Assembly (NCBI RefSeq): GCF_000279535.1
Contig: NZ_ALCH01000004.1
Coordinates: forward strand, 646,906 to 710,905
DNA length: 64,000 nt
DNA from: Streptococcus infantis SPAR10
Lineage (GTDB): Bacteria; Bacillota; Bacilli; Lactobacillales; Streptococcaceae
Reading direction: 5' to 3'
In this document: piece by piece, positions 8,521 to 18,099 of the stretch
Layout: each line of letters starts with the position of its first letter
Position numbering within the stretch: the first letter of the stretch is position 1
Program-made: the position numbers and the translations under genes
The notes under the pieces: model-generated
The model's database searches: none
What the model was told of the DNA's origin: nothing
The model's input: only the letters and a program-made list of their open reading frames with translations

Positions 8521-9540
8521 TCATTCCCACATGCTATGCTGGGCTCTGACTCCATAGCTATCAATCAAACCATCTGAATTGAACTTGGATTCAATACGGT
8601 ATCTTTTCCAGAGGTCGTAATCTGCTGTTTGAATGGTTAGGATAAAGTTGTTATCCTTATCAGAGACATTATAATCAGCAGGATTGACTTCAAAGATATC
8701 GATTAATTTTCGTGTTTGAAAGTCTTGGAGCTTGAGATTTGCTAGCTTGACATGATTGATGGAAATTTCTTCTAGTTGCTTGCTATCCTTAGGTGTTCTG
8801 TAATAGGTGATGACGCAGTTTTTGAGCTGATCAGTATCTTTACCTGTGGGAGTAAGGATCATAAAGCCAAAGGACTGATTATCCCGCTTGACTTCGAGAA
8901 GCTGACCGTAGTAGAAGTGGTCGTTTTTGGGATTGGTGATGGAACTCTCTGGATTTTTATCTTCTAAGCTAAAGCCTTGGTCCAAAAACTCGGAAGCCTT
9001 GCTCTCACCGATAATGACAGTAGTATCTTGAATGGTTACTGGAACAGGTTGAGCCGGAAGACCACTCATCATCATGCAAAACATAAATACATAACTCGTT
9101 AAAAAAGCTGTCCCGATAAAAGCGTTGGTTGATGCATAGACATGACTGTTTTGAAAGTTTTTTCTTATAGCAAGTACAACAAATTTGCCAATACTTTTTA
9201 AAACCATACTAACAATTACGATAAAAAATTGTTTTTTCAAACATTCATAAATGGCTTGAGGAAAGCTATTACCATGATAGTAGAAGACAGCCAATACGAA
9301 TAGATTTACGATTAAATAGATTAGCAAGAACCAATGAATCTCTTTAAGGGCATTAGCATCAGTGATTTCTTCATAGTCAACGTGAATTCTTCCTTGAACA
9401 GCATGGCCAAGTTTATAAATCCATTTGGGAATGTCTTTGCCTTTTTTAACCGCAACTACAAGTCTAATATAGAGATAGATAGTAAAGCACAAGGATAGAA
9501 AGAAAAGAGCATAAAATCCTAAAACAATAGTGGTGAGCAT
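8521..9540 (-). CDS. Multi-pass membrane protein with extracytoplasmic C-terminal domain
   Basis: The 339-aa protein has membrane segments near residues 3-28, 68-92, 100-125 and 138-160, then a soluble domain of about 175 residues beginning LPAQPVPVTIQDTTVIIGESKASEFLDQGF. The soluble domain has the same plan (T/IxxSKASDLMxxGF) as the proteins at 9791 and 46721 and is a distant relative. Function is unknown. It is divergent from the 9791 gene with a 250-bp gap, so the two relatives may share a control region. Confidence 0.7.
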   Translation of the reverse strand: MLTTIVLGFYALFFLSLCFTIYLYIRLVVAVKKGKDIPKWIYKLGHAVQGRIHVDYEEITDANALKEIHWFLLIYLIVNLFVLAVFYYHGNSFPQAIYECLKKQFFIVIVSMVLKSIGKFVVLAIRKNFQNSHVYASTNAFIGTAFLTSYVFMFCMMMSGLPAQPVPVTIQDTTVIIGESKASEFLDQGFSLEDKNPESSITNPKNDHFYYGQLLEVKRDNQSFGFMILTPTGKDTDQLKNCVITYYRTPKDSKQLEEISINHVKLANLKLQDFQTRKLIDIFEVNPADYNVSDKDNNFILTIQTADYDLWKRYRIESKFNSDGLIDSYGVRAQHSMWE

Positions 9541-9790
9541 GACTACTTCCCCCGTTTTTCAATTGCTAGAGAACAATTTTGTTAGCTCCATTATAGCATT
9601 TTCTAGGGAAATAGAGCTAGAAATATCAGCGGTTTCCTTAAAGATAAAAAGATGAGAATCATTGCCATTTAAGCTTTACCGATTGTACTGATAGAATGCG
9701 GCCCCTTCTTTTTAATGGTTTTATTGATTGGGAATTGGACAATAAAGAGAAAGATAAGATTTGAGAGAGAACATAAAGGAGTAGAGAGCC

Positions 9791-10807
9791 ATGGATAGAA
9801 CGGTGATTATAGGTACTTTAATAGTTTTTGCAATCTTTAATCTGCTACTCGGTCTGGGATTTTATCTCTTTCTAAAAAAGAGGAAAGAGAATGGGCAGTC
9901 ATTGTACGAGACTCCTGTAAATCAACAAACTCGAACAGAAAAACTAGGTTTAGGTGAGATTTTGGTCTACCTGACACTGATTGCCATCGCAGGAATCTTT
10001 GCTTTTCAGACCTTAAATAGAGGTGGTATGGGGAATTCTATTTTAGCTAAAATGATCCTCCTCCCAGCTATAATGGCTCTTTTCAATGCAAGAAAAAGGA
10101 CTGGAAAGTCTTTACTTGCCCTCCTTATAACCTTTATGGTCTTTCTAGTAGCAGTCATGTTTAATCTCACGATTGGTTTGCCACCTCAAGCACCAATTTT
10201 GCAAATTAATGAAAGTAAAATCACGTTAGCAGAAATCAAAGCAAGCGATCTGATGGAAGCTGGATTTGATATCTATGTAAGACAAGGTGATGGTGCTAGC
10301 GACTACGAAGACCTCCTGACAGATGGCAATTTCCAAAAGTATTCAGGAGATAAATCAGTCACTATCGAAAAAGGCTTCAGACTTGATAGCAATGCAGTCC
10401 CTTACGCTCCATATCTAATAGCAAAAGATGGCTTAGTACTGGGGAGTATTTCCTTTTACGGTGCTGAGGACCAGAATGTGGCTTTAGAAGATGCTAAGAT
10501 TATTCAGATTCGATTTAACAAGGATAGTATTGAAGCAGCTAAGAAACATTCTATCGCTTTGAAATTGGATGAACTCGACTTGACTAGTCGACTGGACCTT
10601 CCACTTGTTCAAGAAACTTTTAAAAAGCATCTATGGTCAATCCCCCCATCAAATACAAGTGATGTCACTCAATTGTGGTATGGATTACAGTGGTCAAGTA
10701 ACAGTGACTCTCTATTTTGGAATGAGTATTATAGTCTCATCCGCCTAGATGAAAATTACTTGATGACTGATTTTGAACTAGCTGCCAAAGTAGCTCGTGA
10801 TGAGTAA
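9791..10807 (+). CDS. Membrane protein, paralogue of the protein at 46721
   Basis: The 338-aa protein has an N-terminal membrane segment (residues 5-28), a short loop NQQTRTEKLGLGE, two or three more segments (about 55-75, 83-98 and 112-133), a motif LFNARKRTGKS between segments, and an outward soluble domain ending in WYGLQWSSNSDSLFWNEYYSL. The protein at 46721 in the accessory region shares NQTRT, LFNARRRTGKS, IGLP and the FWN.Y ending, so they are clear paralogues. Function is unknown. AAAGGAG precedes the ATG. Confidence 0.75.
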   Translation: MDRTVIIGTLIVFAIFNLLLGLGFYLFLKKRKENGQSLYETPVNQQTRTEKLGLGEILVYLTLIAIAGIFAFQTLNRGGMGNSILAKMILLPAIMALFNARKRTGKSLLALLITFMVFLVAVMFNLTIGLPPQAPILQINESKITLAEIKASDLMEAGFDIYVRQGDGASDYEDLLTDGNFQKYSGDKSVTIEKGFRLDSNAVPYAPYLIAKDGLVLGSISFYGAEDQNVALEDAKIIQIRFNKDSIEAAKKHSIALKLDELDLTSRLDLPLVQETFKKHLWSIPPSNTSDVTQLWYGLQWSSNSDSLFWNEYYSLIRLDENYLMTDFELAAKVARDE

Positions 10808-10841
10808 ATACGATTTTGAATAGTTGAATTTGCTTATGCCT

Positions 10842-10875
10842 AACTAAAGGAATTAATTCATTTAGTTCCTATTTT
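10842..10875 (+). terminator. Weak terminator-like hairpin after the 9791 gene
   Basis: AACTAAA (10842-10848) pairs with TTTAGTT (10861-10867) around a self-complementary GAATTAATTC; a short T-rich stretch follows. Confidence 0.35.
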
Positions 10876-10971
10876 ATTATTTAAAAGCGAATTTGAAATA
10901 GTTTTCAATTTTTGTGTATAGTAAAAATACGAACAAAAATGTAAATAATTTATAAAGTTTCCCCAAAATAC

Positions 10972-11000
10972 TTTACAAACTTTTGTAAACATGATATAGT
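10972..11000 (+). promoter_or_regulatory. Promoter with overlapping 8-bp palindrome
   Basis: TTTACA (10972-10977), a 17-bp spacer and TATAGT (10995-11000) form a good sigma-A promoter. The -35 and spacer contain an inverted repeat, TTTACAAA (10972-10979) and TTTGTAAA (10982-10989), in the right place for a repressor operator. The start point would be about 11007. Confidence 0.65.
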
Positions 11001-11004
11001 TATA

Positions 11005-11337
11005 AGGCTTAGAAAATGAGATGATGTTTTCTAGCAAATATAAACCCGAGTAAAAAATGCCTACGGACAGGCAGGGTTGAATGCCGAAGCGTGGTTGCAA
11101 AGCCACATTATTGATAGGGTTAAAAGCCTACTTTTATAAGTTGATGTTAGGACATTGGTTCTAATTCGTATACATTTGTTAGTGTGGTGAAAGCACACGT
11201 CATCTTGTGAAACGATCAATAAAGTACGTAATATTTGCTACTAGAGAGTTAGGAAACATCAGGAACAGACATACTCAAAAGAAACAAACATAAACACGTC
11301 AGTAGATTGTAGAGCAGGTGCCAACCTGCTCTTTTTT
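11005..11337 (+). ncRNA. Structured RNA upstream of the polyamine operon (class unknown)
   Basis: A strong promoter and a strong terminator bound about 330 nt without a credible protein. Several helices are visible: GCTTAGAAAA/TTTTCTAGC (11007-11035, one bulge), TGCCT/AGGCA (11058-11073) inside AACCC/GGGTT (11043-11047 and 11074-11078), and GTGGTT-GCAA-AGCCAC (11091-11106) with a GNRA loop. AGGCTT (11005-11010) can pair with AAGCCT (11124-11129) to close the first domain. It could be a cis-acting leader of the decarboxylase gene 65 bp beyond the terminator, or a free small RNA. I compared it by memory with RNase P, tmRNA, lysine, glycine, T-box and guanidine-I consensus motifs and saw no match. 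Confidence 0.6.
11311..11337 (+). terminator. Strong terminator of the structured RNA
   Basis: AGAGCAGGT (11311-11319), loop GCCA, ACCTGCTCT (11324-11332), followed by T6. It lies before the decarboxylase gene, so it could act as an attenuator. Confidence 0.9.
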
Positions 11338-11402
11338 CATAAGTATCCTTTAGAACCTTGTATAAGGTGAAAAAAACTATGATAAAGGAGTAAGTCTCTA
11401 TA

Positions 11403-12856
11403 ATGTTAAATCAAAACCAAGCTCCAATTTATGAGGGACTGGTCAAGTTACGAAAAAAAGAATTGTACCTTTCGATGTACCTGGTCATAAGCGTGGCCGT
11501 GGGAATCCAGAGTTGGTTGAACTTCTGGGTGAGAAATGCGTTGGGATTGATGTCAATTCTATGAAGCCCTTGGACAATCTAGGACATCCCATTTCGATTA
11601 TCAGAGAAGCGGAAGAGCTAGCAGCAGAGGCTTTTGGTGCTGCTCATGCCTTTTTAATGATTGGTGGGACAACTTCATCCGTGCAGACCATGATTCTTTC
11701 CACCTGTAAATCCGGTGATAAAATCATCCTACCACGAAATGTCCATAAATCAGCTATTAATGCTCTTGTTTTATGCGGAGCAATTCCTATCTATATCGAG
11801 ATGAGTGTGGATCCAAAAATCGGTATTGCTTTGGGGCTTGAGAATGACCGTGTTGGCCAAGCAATCAAGGACCATCCGGATGCCAAGGCTATCCTAATAA
11901 ACAATCCAACCTATTATGGAATTTGTTCAGATCTTAAGGGATTAACAGAGATGGCTCACGCCGCAGGAATGAAAGTCTTAGTAGACGAGGCTCACGGTGC
12001 TCATCTACACTTTACAGATAAACTTCCTCTGTCTGCTATGGACGCAGGAGCAGATATGTCAGCTGTATCCATGCATAAGTCCGGTGGTAGCTTGACTCAA
12101 AGTTCCCTTCTTTTAGTTGGCGATCAGATGAATCCTGAGTACGTACGTCAGATTATTAATCTGACACAGTCAACATCAGCATCCTACTTGCTAATGGCTA
12201 GTCTAGATGTTTCTCGTAGAAACCTAGCCCTTCGTGGCAAAGAGTCCTTTGAGAAAGTTATTGAGCTATCTGAGTACGCACGTCGTGAAATCAATGCCAT
12301 CGGTGGCTACTATGCCTACTCAAAAGAACTAGTAGATGGTGTCTCGGTTTGTGATTTTGATGTAACCAAGCTGTCAGTTTACACTCAGGGGATTGGTCTA
12401 ACAGGTATCGAAGTTTATGACCTCTTACGAGATGAGTATGACATTCAGATTGAGTTTGGTGATATCGGCAATATCTTAGCCTACATTTCGATTGGTGACC
12501 GTATCCAAGACATTGAGCGCTTGGTAGGTGCTTTGGCTGATATCAAGAGACTATACTCACGAGATGGGAAGGACTTGATTGCTGGAGAATATATCCAGCC
12601 TGAGTTGGTGCTGTCTCCTCAGGAAGCCTTTTACTCAAATAGAAGAAGCTTAACATTAGACGAATCCATTGGGCAAGTTTGTGGCGAATTTGTCATGTGC
12701 TATCCTCCAGGAATTCCAATCCTAGCGCCAGGTGAACGCATTACACGAGAAATTGTTGATTATATCCAATTTGCAAAAGAACGTGGTTGTTCCCTCCAAG
12801 GAACGGAAGATCCAGAGGTCAATCATATCAACGTCATTGAAAGAAAGGAGAACTAG
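11403..12856 (+). pseudogene. speA: SpeA-like Orn/Lys/Arg decarboxylase, frameshifted in an A7 run
   Basis: A PLP-dependent fold-type I decarboxylase of the Orn/Lys/Arg group, about 484 aa, that starts the agmatine/polyamine operon; in this context arginine to agmatine is the likely reaction. The PLP-binding Lys is in SMHKSGGS, and VDEAHGAH is the Asp motif. Translation from the ATG at 11403 (AAAGGAG upstream) gives MLNQNQAPIYEGLVKLRKK and then leaves frame at A7 (11453-11459). The downstream frame continues RIVPFDVPGHKRGRGNPEL. Eight A would restore one ORF, and a -1 slip on A-AAA-AAA would also do so. Sequencing error, slippage or true inactivation are all possible. The stop is immediately followed by speE. 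Confidence 0.85.
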
Positions 12857-13717
12857 ATGGATTTATGGTTTTCTGAAGTTCATACTCCAGATGTCAAGTT
12901 AACAATGAGAACAGCCAAACAGCTTTATTCTGGTCAAAGTGAATGGCAGGATATAGAAGTATTAGATACACCAGCTTTTGGAAAGATTTTGATTTTAAAT
13001 GGGCATGTCTTGTTCTCAGATGCAGATGATTTTGTCTATAATGAAATGACCGTTCACGTTCCTATGGCTGTCCATCCCAATCCAAAGAAAGTTTTGGTTA
13101 TTGGGGGTGGTGATGGTGGTGTTGCTCAAGTATTAACCCTCTATCCAGAATTGGAACAAATCGATATTGTGGAACCAGACGAGATGCTGGTTGAAGTTTG
13201 TCGAGAATACTTCCCAGATTTTGCTGCAGGACTTGATGACCCTCGTGTCACCATTTACTACCAAAATGGACTGAGATTTTTGAGAAATTGTGAAGATGAT
13301 TACGACATTATCATCAATGATGCGACAGATCCATTTGGCCATACGGAAGGGCTCTTTACCAAGGAATTTTACGGCAATAGTTATAGGGCTCTCAAAGAAG
13401 ACGGCATCATGATTTACCAGCATGGTAGTCCTTTCTTTGACGAAGATGAGTCAGCATGCCGAAGCATGCACCGAAAGGTCAATCAAGCCTTTCCAATTAG
13501 CCGGGTTTACCAGGCTCATATCCCTACCAGTCCTGCTGGCTATTGGTTATTTGGATTTGCATCTAAAAAATATCACCCTGTCAAAGATTTTGACAAGGAA
13601 GGCTGGAAAAAACGCCAGCTTTTCACTGAATACTACACTGCAAACTTGCATATTGGTGCCTTTATGTTGCCTAAGTATGTAGAAGACATTTTAGAAGAAG
13701 AGGAAGGAAGAAAATGA
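12857..13717 (+). CDS. speE: Spermidine synthase (aminopropyltransferase)
   Basis: The 286-aa protein has the PABS fold: an N-terminal beta domain, then the SAM-type motif GGGDGG (residues 83-88), VEPDEM, and the catalytic Asp in NDATDPFG (D155). It transfers an aminopropyl group from decarboxylated SAM to putrescine. Because the operon also encodes the carboxynorspermidine route, which uses aspartate semialdehyde instead, the annotation by homology is firm but its exact physiological substrate is not. The ATG directly follows the decarboxylase stop with AAGGAG. Its end overlaps the next gene by 4 bp (ATGA), indicating translational coupling. Confidence 0.92.
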   Translation: MDLWFSEVHTPDVKLTMRTAKQLYSGQSEWQDIEVLDTPAFGKILILNGHVLFSDADDFVYNEMTVHVPMAVHPNPKKVLVIGGGDGGVAQVLTLYPELEQIDIVEPDEMLVEVCREYFPDFAAGLDDPRVTIYYQNGLRFLRNCEDDYDIIINDATDPFGHTEGLFTKEFYGNSYRALKEDGIMIYQHGSPFFDEDESACRSMHRKVNQAFPISRVYQAHIPTSPAGYWLFGFASKKYHPVKDFDKEGWKKRQLFTEYYTANLHIGAFMLPKYVEDILEEEEGRK

Positions 13718-14973
13718 GTCGTTTATTAGTTATTGGATGTGGGGGAGTTGCCCAAGTTGCTATTTCAAAGATTTGCCAAGATAGCGAAACTTTTAAAGAA
13801 ATTATGATAGCTAGCCGTACAAAGTCAAAATGTGATGACTTGAAGGCTAAATTAGAAGGCAAAACAAATACTAAGATTGAGACAGCTGCTCTTGATGCTG
13901 ACAAGGTAGAAGAAGTGATTGCCTTGATTGAAAGCTACAAACCAGAAGCTGTTTTGAACGTAGCTTTACCTTATCAAGACTTGACCATCATGGATGCTTG
14001 TTTGGCAACAGGTGTCCACTATATCGATACTGCCAACTACGAGGCTGAGGATACAGAAGACCCTGAATGGCGTGCTATTTATGAGAAACGTTGTAAGGAA
14101 CTTGGTTTTACTGCCTACTTTGACTACTCATGGCAGTGGGCTTACCAAGAGAAATTCAAAGAAGCAGGTCTGACTGCTCTTCTGGGTTCTGGTTTTGACC
14201 CAGGGGTAACAAGCGTCTTTTCAGCATACGCGCTTAAACACTATTTTGATGAAATCCACTATATCGATATTTTAGACTGTAATGGTGGTGACCACGGTTA
14301 TCCATTTGCGACAAACTTTAACCCAGAAATCAATCTACGTGAGGTTTCTGCACCAGGTTCTTACTGGGAAGATGGAAAATGGGTAGAAGTTGAAGCTATG
14401 TCTATCAAACGTGAGTATGATTTCCCTCAAGTTGGGCAAAAAGACATGTATCTCCTCCACCATGAAGAAATCGAATCATTAGCAAAGAATATTCCAGGAA
14501 TTAAACGCATTCGTTTCTTTATGACTTTTGGCCAATCTTATCTAACTCACATGAAATGCTTGGAAAACGTTGGGCTTCTTCGTACAGATACTATTAATTT
14601 TAACGGACAAGAAATCGTACCAATCCAATTCTTGAAAGCCTTGCTTCCGGATCCTGCAAGCCTTGGCCCACGTACAGTTGGTAAAACTAATATTGGATGT
14701 ATCTTTACAGGTGTCAAAGATGGCGTTGAAAAGACAATCTACATCTACAATGTTTGCGACCATCAGGAGTGCTATGCAGAGGTTGGTTCACAAGCCATTT
14801 CTTATACAACAGGTGTTCCAGCCATGATTGGGACAAAATTAGTGATGGATGGTACATGGAAACAGCCTGGAGTTTATAACCTTGAAGAGTTGGATCCAGA
14901 CCCATTCATGGAAGCTTTAAATAAATACGGTTTGCCATGGGTTGTGGTTGAAAATCCACAAATGGTGGACTAA
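13714..14973 (+). CDS. lys1: Saccharopine dehydrogenase family, carboxynorspermidine synthase
   Basis: The 419-aa protein begins with an NAD(P)-binding Rossmann motif (MSRLLVIGCGGVAQVA). The length and the GSGFDPGVTSVFSAYALKHYF segment are typical of carboxy(nor)spermidine dehydrogenase. The enzyme reductively condenses aspartate semialdehyde with a diamine to carboxynorspermidine or carboxyspermidine. Location directly before nspC supports this role over lysine metabolism. It overlaps speE by 4 bp and nspC by 1 bp (TAATG). The symbol follows use in streptococci and is less certain than the function. Confidence 0.88.
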   Translation: MSRLLVIGCGGVAQVAISKICQDSETFKEIMIASRTKSKCDDLKAKLEGKTNTKIETAALDADKVEEVIALIESYKPEAVLNVALPYQDLTIMDACLATGVHYIDTANYEAEDTEDPEWRAIYEKRCKELGFTAYFDYSWQWAYQEKFKEAGLTALLGSGFDPGVTSVFSAYALKHYFDEIHYIDILDCNGGDHGYPFATNFNPEINLREVSAPGSYWEDGKWVEVEAMSIKREYDFPQVGQKDMYLLHHEEIESLAKNIPGIKRIRFFMTFGQSYLTHMKCLENVGLLRTDTINFNGQEIVPIQFLKALLPDPASLGPRTVGKTNIGCIFTGVKDGVEKTIYIYNVCDHQECYAEVGSQAISYTTGVPAMIGTKLVMDGTWKQPGVYNLEELDPDPFMEALNKYGLPWVVVENPQMVD

Positions 14974-16100
14974 TGAAGTTAGAACAAGTACCAACACCAG
15001 CCTATGTCATTGATTTAGCAAAACTAGAAGAAAATTGTAGCATTCTGCAAGAGGTTCAGGAAAAGGCAGGTTGTAAGGTTTTGCTAGCTCAAAAGGCTTA
15101 TTCTCTCTATAAAACCTATCCCCTAATTAGCCAGTATCTATCAGGTACGACAGCTAGTGGACTCTATGAAGCGAGGTTAGCTAGAGAAGAGTTTCCGGGG
15201 GAAGTCCATGTATTTGCGCCTGCTTTCAAGGAATCAGATATGGAAGAGCTACTGCAAATATCTGATCATATTGATTTTAACTCAGAGAGACAACTTCGAA
15301 AGTATGGTCAACGTTGTCGTGAGGCTGGTATCAGTGTGGGTCTTCGCATCAATCCTCAATGTTCAACGCAGGGTGACCACGCGCTTTATGATCCTTGTGC
15401 TCCTGGCTCTCGTTTTGGAGTGACTTCAGACAAGATACCAAGTGATTTATTGGAATTGGTTGACGGACTTCATTTTCATACCCTCTGTGAGCAAGGGGCA
15501 GATGATTTACAAACGACTTTGAAAGCAGTAGAAGACCAGTTTGGTGCCTATTTGCACCAAGTTAAATGGCTCAATATGGGTGGTGGCCATCATATTACGA
15601 GAGATGATTATGATGTGGACTTACTGATTTCTGAGATTAAACGAATTCGAGAAACTTATAACGTAGACGTCTACATTGAACCTGGAGAAGCTATTGCCCT
15701 TAATGCGGGCTATCTAGCGACAGAAGTCTTGGATATTGTTGAAAACGGGATTGAGACCTTGGTGTTAGATGCTTCAGCAAGCTGCCATATGCCAGATGTT
15801 CTTGAGATGCCTTATCGCCCTCCATTGAGAGATGGTTTTGAAGCGCGAGAAAAACCTTATACTTATAGACTCTCTTCAAATACTTGTCTTACAGGGGATA
15901 TCATTGGGGATTACAGCTTTGAAAAACCGATTGAAATCGGTGATCGCCTCTATTTTGAAGACATGGCTATTTACTCCTTTGTCAAAAATAATACCTTTAA
16001 CGGCATTGGGCTTCCAAGTTTGTATCTCATGGATAAAGAGGGTGAGTGCAGTCTAGTCAAAGCATTTGGCTACCAAGACTTTAAGGAGAGATTATCATGA
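14973..16100 (+). CDS. nspC: Carboxynorspermidine decarboxylase
   Basis: The 375-aa protein is a fold-type III PLP decarboxylase (alanine-racemase-like barrel). The PLP Lys is in [11 protein letters not shown] (K41), HFHTLCE and GGGHH are phosphate-binding or dimer-interface motifs, and EPGEA and [14 protein letters not shown] mark the NspC group. It decarboxylates carboxy(nor)spermidine to the free polyamine, the last step of this pathway. It starts at the ATG overlapping the previous stop and ends overlapping aguA. Confidence 0.92.
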   Translation: MKLEQVPTPAYVIDLAKLEENCSILQEVQEKAGCKVLLAQKAYSLYKTYPLISQYLSGTTASGLYEARLAREEFPGEVHVFAPAFKESDMEELLQISDHIDFNSERQLRKYGQRCREAGISVGLRINPQCSTQGDHALYDPCAPGSRFGVTSDKIPSDLLELVDGLHFHTLCEQGADDLQTTLKAVEDQFGAYLHQVKWLNMGGGHHITRDDYDVDLLISEIKRIRETYNVDVYIEPGEAIALNAGYLATEVLDIVENGIETLVLDASASCHMPDVLEMPYRPPLRDGFEAREKPYTYRLSSNTCLTGDIIGDYSFEKPIEIGDRLYFEDMAIYSFVKNNTFNGIGLPSLYLMDKEGECSLVKAFGYQDFKERLS

Positions 16101-17182
16101 TGGACAGCCCAAAGAAATTAGGTTATCGGATGCCTGCAGAGTATGAACCCCATCATGGGACTCTCATGATATGGCCTACTCGACCCGGATCTTGGCCATT
16201 TCAAGGAAAGGCTGCAAAAAAAGCTTTTAGCCAGATTATCAAAACGATTGCTCAGGGGGAAACAGTCTACCTTTTGGTTGAGGAGGACTATCTATCTGAA
16301 GCACAATCCTATCTTGGAGACAATGTTGTTTATCTAGATATTCAGACAAATGATGCCTGGGCTCGTGATACTGGTCCGACAATTCTCCTCGATTATCAAA
16401 GGGAAAAGTTGGCGGTAGATTGGTCTTTCAATGCCTGGGGTGGTGCTGTCGACGGTCTTTACCAAGACTATGAAGCAGATGACCAAGTAGCCAGTCGCTT
16501 TGCAGAAGTTTTAGAGATACCTGTTTATGATGCCAAACCTTTTGTACTGGAAGGTGGAGCTATTCATAGTGACGGTCAAGGAACCATTCTTGTCACAGAA
16601 AGTTGTTTGCTCAGTCCTGGTCGTAATCCTCTCCTGACTAAAGAGGAGATTGAAAAGACCTTACTAGAGAGCCTTGGTGCCGAAAAAGTCATTTGGTTGC
16701 CTTACGGTATTTATCAAGACGAGACAAATGAACACGTAGATAATGTTGCAGCCTTTGTTGGTCCTGCTGAGGTTGTTTTAGCATGGACGGATGACCAAGA
16801 TGATCCTCAGTATGCCATGTCTGCAGCAGATCTAGCTCTCTTAGAGAAGGAAACCGATGCAAAAGGCCGGAGTTTCACTATTCATAAACTTCCAATCCCA
16901 GCTATTCATCAAGTAGTTACAGAAGAAGATTTGCCGGGATATACATATGAAGAAGGCGAAGAGGAGCGTTATGCAGGTGAAAGACTAGCAGCTTCCTACG
17001 TGAATTTTTATATCGCCAATAAATCTGTCTTGGTACCACAATTTCAGGATGTAAACGATCAAGTGGCCTTGGATATTCTCAGTCAGTGTTTTCCAGACCG
17101 TGATGTTGTCGGAATTACTGCAAGAGATATTCTATTAGGTGGTGGAAATATCCACTGTATTACCCAACAAATCCCAGAATAG
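16097..17182 (+). CDS. aguA: Agmatine deiminase
   Basis: The 361-aa protein belongs to the peptidyl-arginine-deiminase-like family that hydrolyses agmatine to N-carbamoylputrescine and ammonia. Visible motifs are [10 protein letters not shown] (substrate and catalytic Asp), [15 protein letters not shown] (His-Asp) and the nucleophilic Cys in GGGNIHCIT near the C-terminus (C354). The length is typical. AGGAG lies 8 nt before the first of two adjacent ATG codons. It overlaps the nspC stop, which ties agmatine use to the rest of the operon. Confidence 0.95.
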   Translation: MMDSPKKLGYRMPAEYEPHHGTLMIWPTRPGSWPFQGKAAKKAFSQIIKTIAQGETVYLLVEEDYLSEAQSYLGDNVVYLDIQTNDAWARDTGPTILLDYQREKLAVDWSFNAWGGAVDGLYQDYEADDQVASRFAEVLEIPVYDAKPFVLEGGAIHSDGQGTILVTESCLLSPGRNPLLTKEEIEKTLLESLGAEKVIWLPYGIYQDETNEHVDNVAAFVGPAEVVLAWTDDQDDPQYAMSAADLALLEKETDAKGRSFTIHKLPIPAIHQVVTEEDLPGYTYEEGEEERYAGERLAASYVNFYIANKSVLVPQFQDVNDQVALDILSQCFPDRDVVGITARDILLGGGNIHCITQQIPE

Positions 17183-17191
17183 GAGAAAAAG

Positions 17192-18067
17192 ATGAGAAAT
17201 GTAACGGTTGCAGCCATTCAGATGCAATGCGCTAAGGATGTGGAAACCAATATCCAAACAGCTGAACGTTTAGTTCGACAAGCTGCTGAGCAAGGAGCTC
17301 AAATTATTCTCTTGCCTGAATTATTTGAACGTCCCTATTTCTGTCAGGAGCGTCAGTATGACTACTACCAGTATGCCCAGTCGGTGACAGAAAATACGGC
17401 TATTCAGCATTTCAAAGTGATTGCCAAGGAATTAAAGGTCGTTTTACCGATCAGTTTCTATGAAAAAGATGGTAATGTCTTATACAATTCTATTGCTGTC
17501 ATTGATGCGGATGGAGAAGTACTAGGAGTTTATCGTAAAACTCATATACCAGATGACCATTATTATCAGGAGAAATTCTTCTTTACTCCTGGAAACACAG
17601 GCTTCAAGGTCTGGAATACTCGCTATGCCAAGATTGGTATTGGAATCTGTTGGGATCAATGGTTCCCTGAAACAGCCCGTTGCCTTGCTTTAAATGGCGC
17701 AGAATTGCTCTTTTATCCAACAGCTATTGGTTCGGAGCCTATTTTGGATACAGATAGTTGTGGTCATTGGCAACGTACCATGCAAGGACACTCAGCCGCT
17801 AATATTGTGCCAGTTATTGCTGCTAATCGTTATGGTTTGGAAGAAGTCACTCCTTGTGAAGAAAATGGAGGTCAAAGTTCCAGTCTTAATTTCTACGGTT
17901 CGTCCTTTATGACCGATGAAACCGGAGCTATTTTAAGTCAAGCCGAACGACAAGATGAAGCAATACTCTTAACCACTTATAACCTTGACAAGGGAGCAAG
18001 CGAGCGCCTGAACTGGGGTCTCTTTAGAGATAGAAGACCAGATATGTATAAAGATATTGTCAGATAA
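17192..18067 (+). CDS. aguB: N-carbamoylputrescine amidase
   Basis: The 291-aa protein is a nitrilase-superfamily amidase with the catalytic triad visible as Glu43 (LPELFERPYF), Lys116 (YRKTHIPD) and Cys153 (GICWDQWFPE). It converts N-carbamoylputrescine to putrescine, CO2 and ammonia, completing the route from agmatine. AGGAG precedes the ATG 9 bp after aguA. It is the last gene of the operon and is followed 4 bp later by a strong bidirectional terminator. Confidence 0.95.
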   Translation: MRNVTVAAIQMQCAKDVETNIQTAERLVRQAAEQGAQIILLPELFERPYFCQERQYDYYQYAQSVTENTAIQHFKVIAKELKVVLPISFYEKDGNVLYNSIAVIDADGEVLGVYRKTHIPDDHYYQEKFFFTPGNTGFKVWNTRYAKIGIGICWDQWFPETARCLALNGAELLFYPTAIGSEPILDTDSCGHWQRTMQGHSAANIVPVIAANRYGLEEVTPCEENGGQSSSLNFYGSSFMTDETGAILSQAERQDEAILLTTYNLDKGASERLNWGLFRDRRPDMYKDIVR

Positions 18068-18071
18068 TAAC

Positions 18072-18099
18072 AAAAAGTAGCCACCTCAGGCTACTTTTT
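18072..18099. terminator. Bidirectional terminator between aguB and the TIGR03943 gene
   Basis: AAAAAGTAGCC (18072-18082), loop ACCTCA, GGCTACTTTTT (18089-18099). The A and T runs on both sides let it serve both convergent genes. Confidence 0.92.

Noticed and set aside
11081..11090. CCGAAG in the leader RNA, as in lysine and glycine riboswitches
   Set aside because: The other conserved blocks (AGAGGTGC, GGGGAAAGG or GGAGAG plus GGCAAAAGGACAG) are absent and the helices are arranged differently.
11005..11337. RNase P RNA or tmRNA
   Set aside because: No GAGGAAAGTCC/ACAGAA core of RNase P, and no GATTCGACAGG or tRNA-like 3' end of tmRNA.
13133..13423. Minus-strand open frame inside speE
   Set aside because: Antisense shadow of a well-conserved enzyme gene with no independent support.
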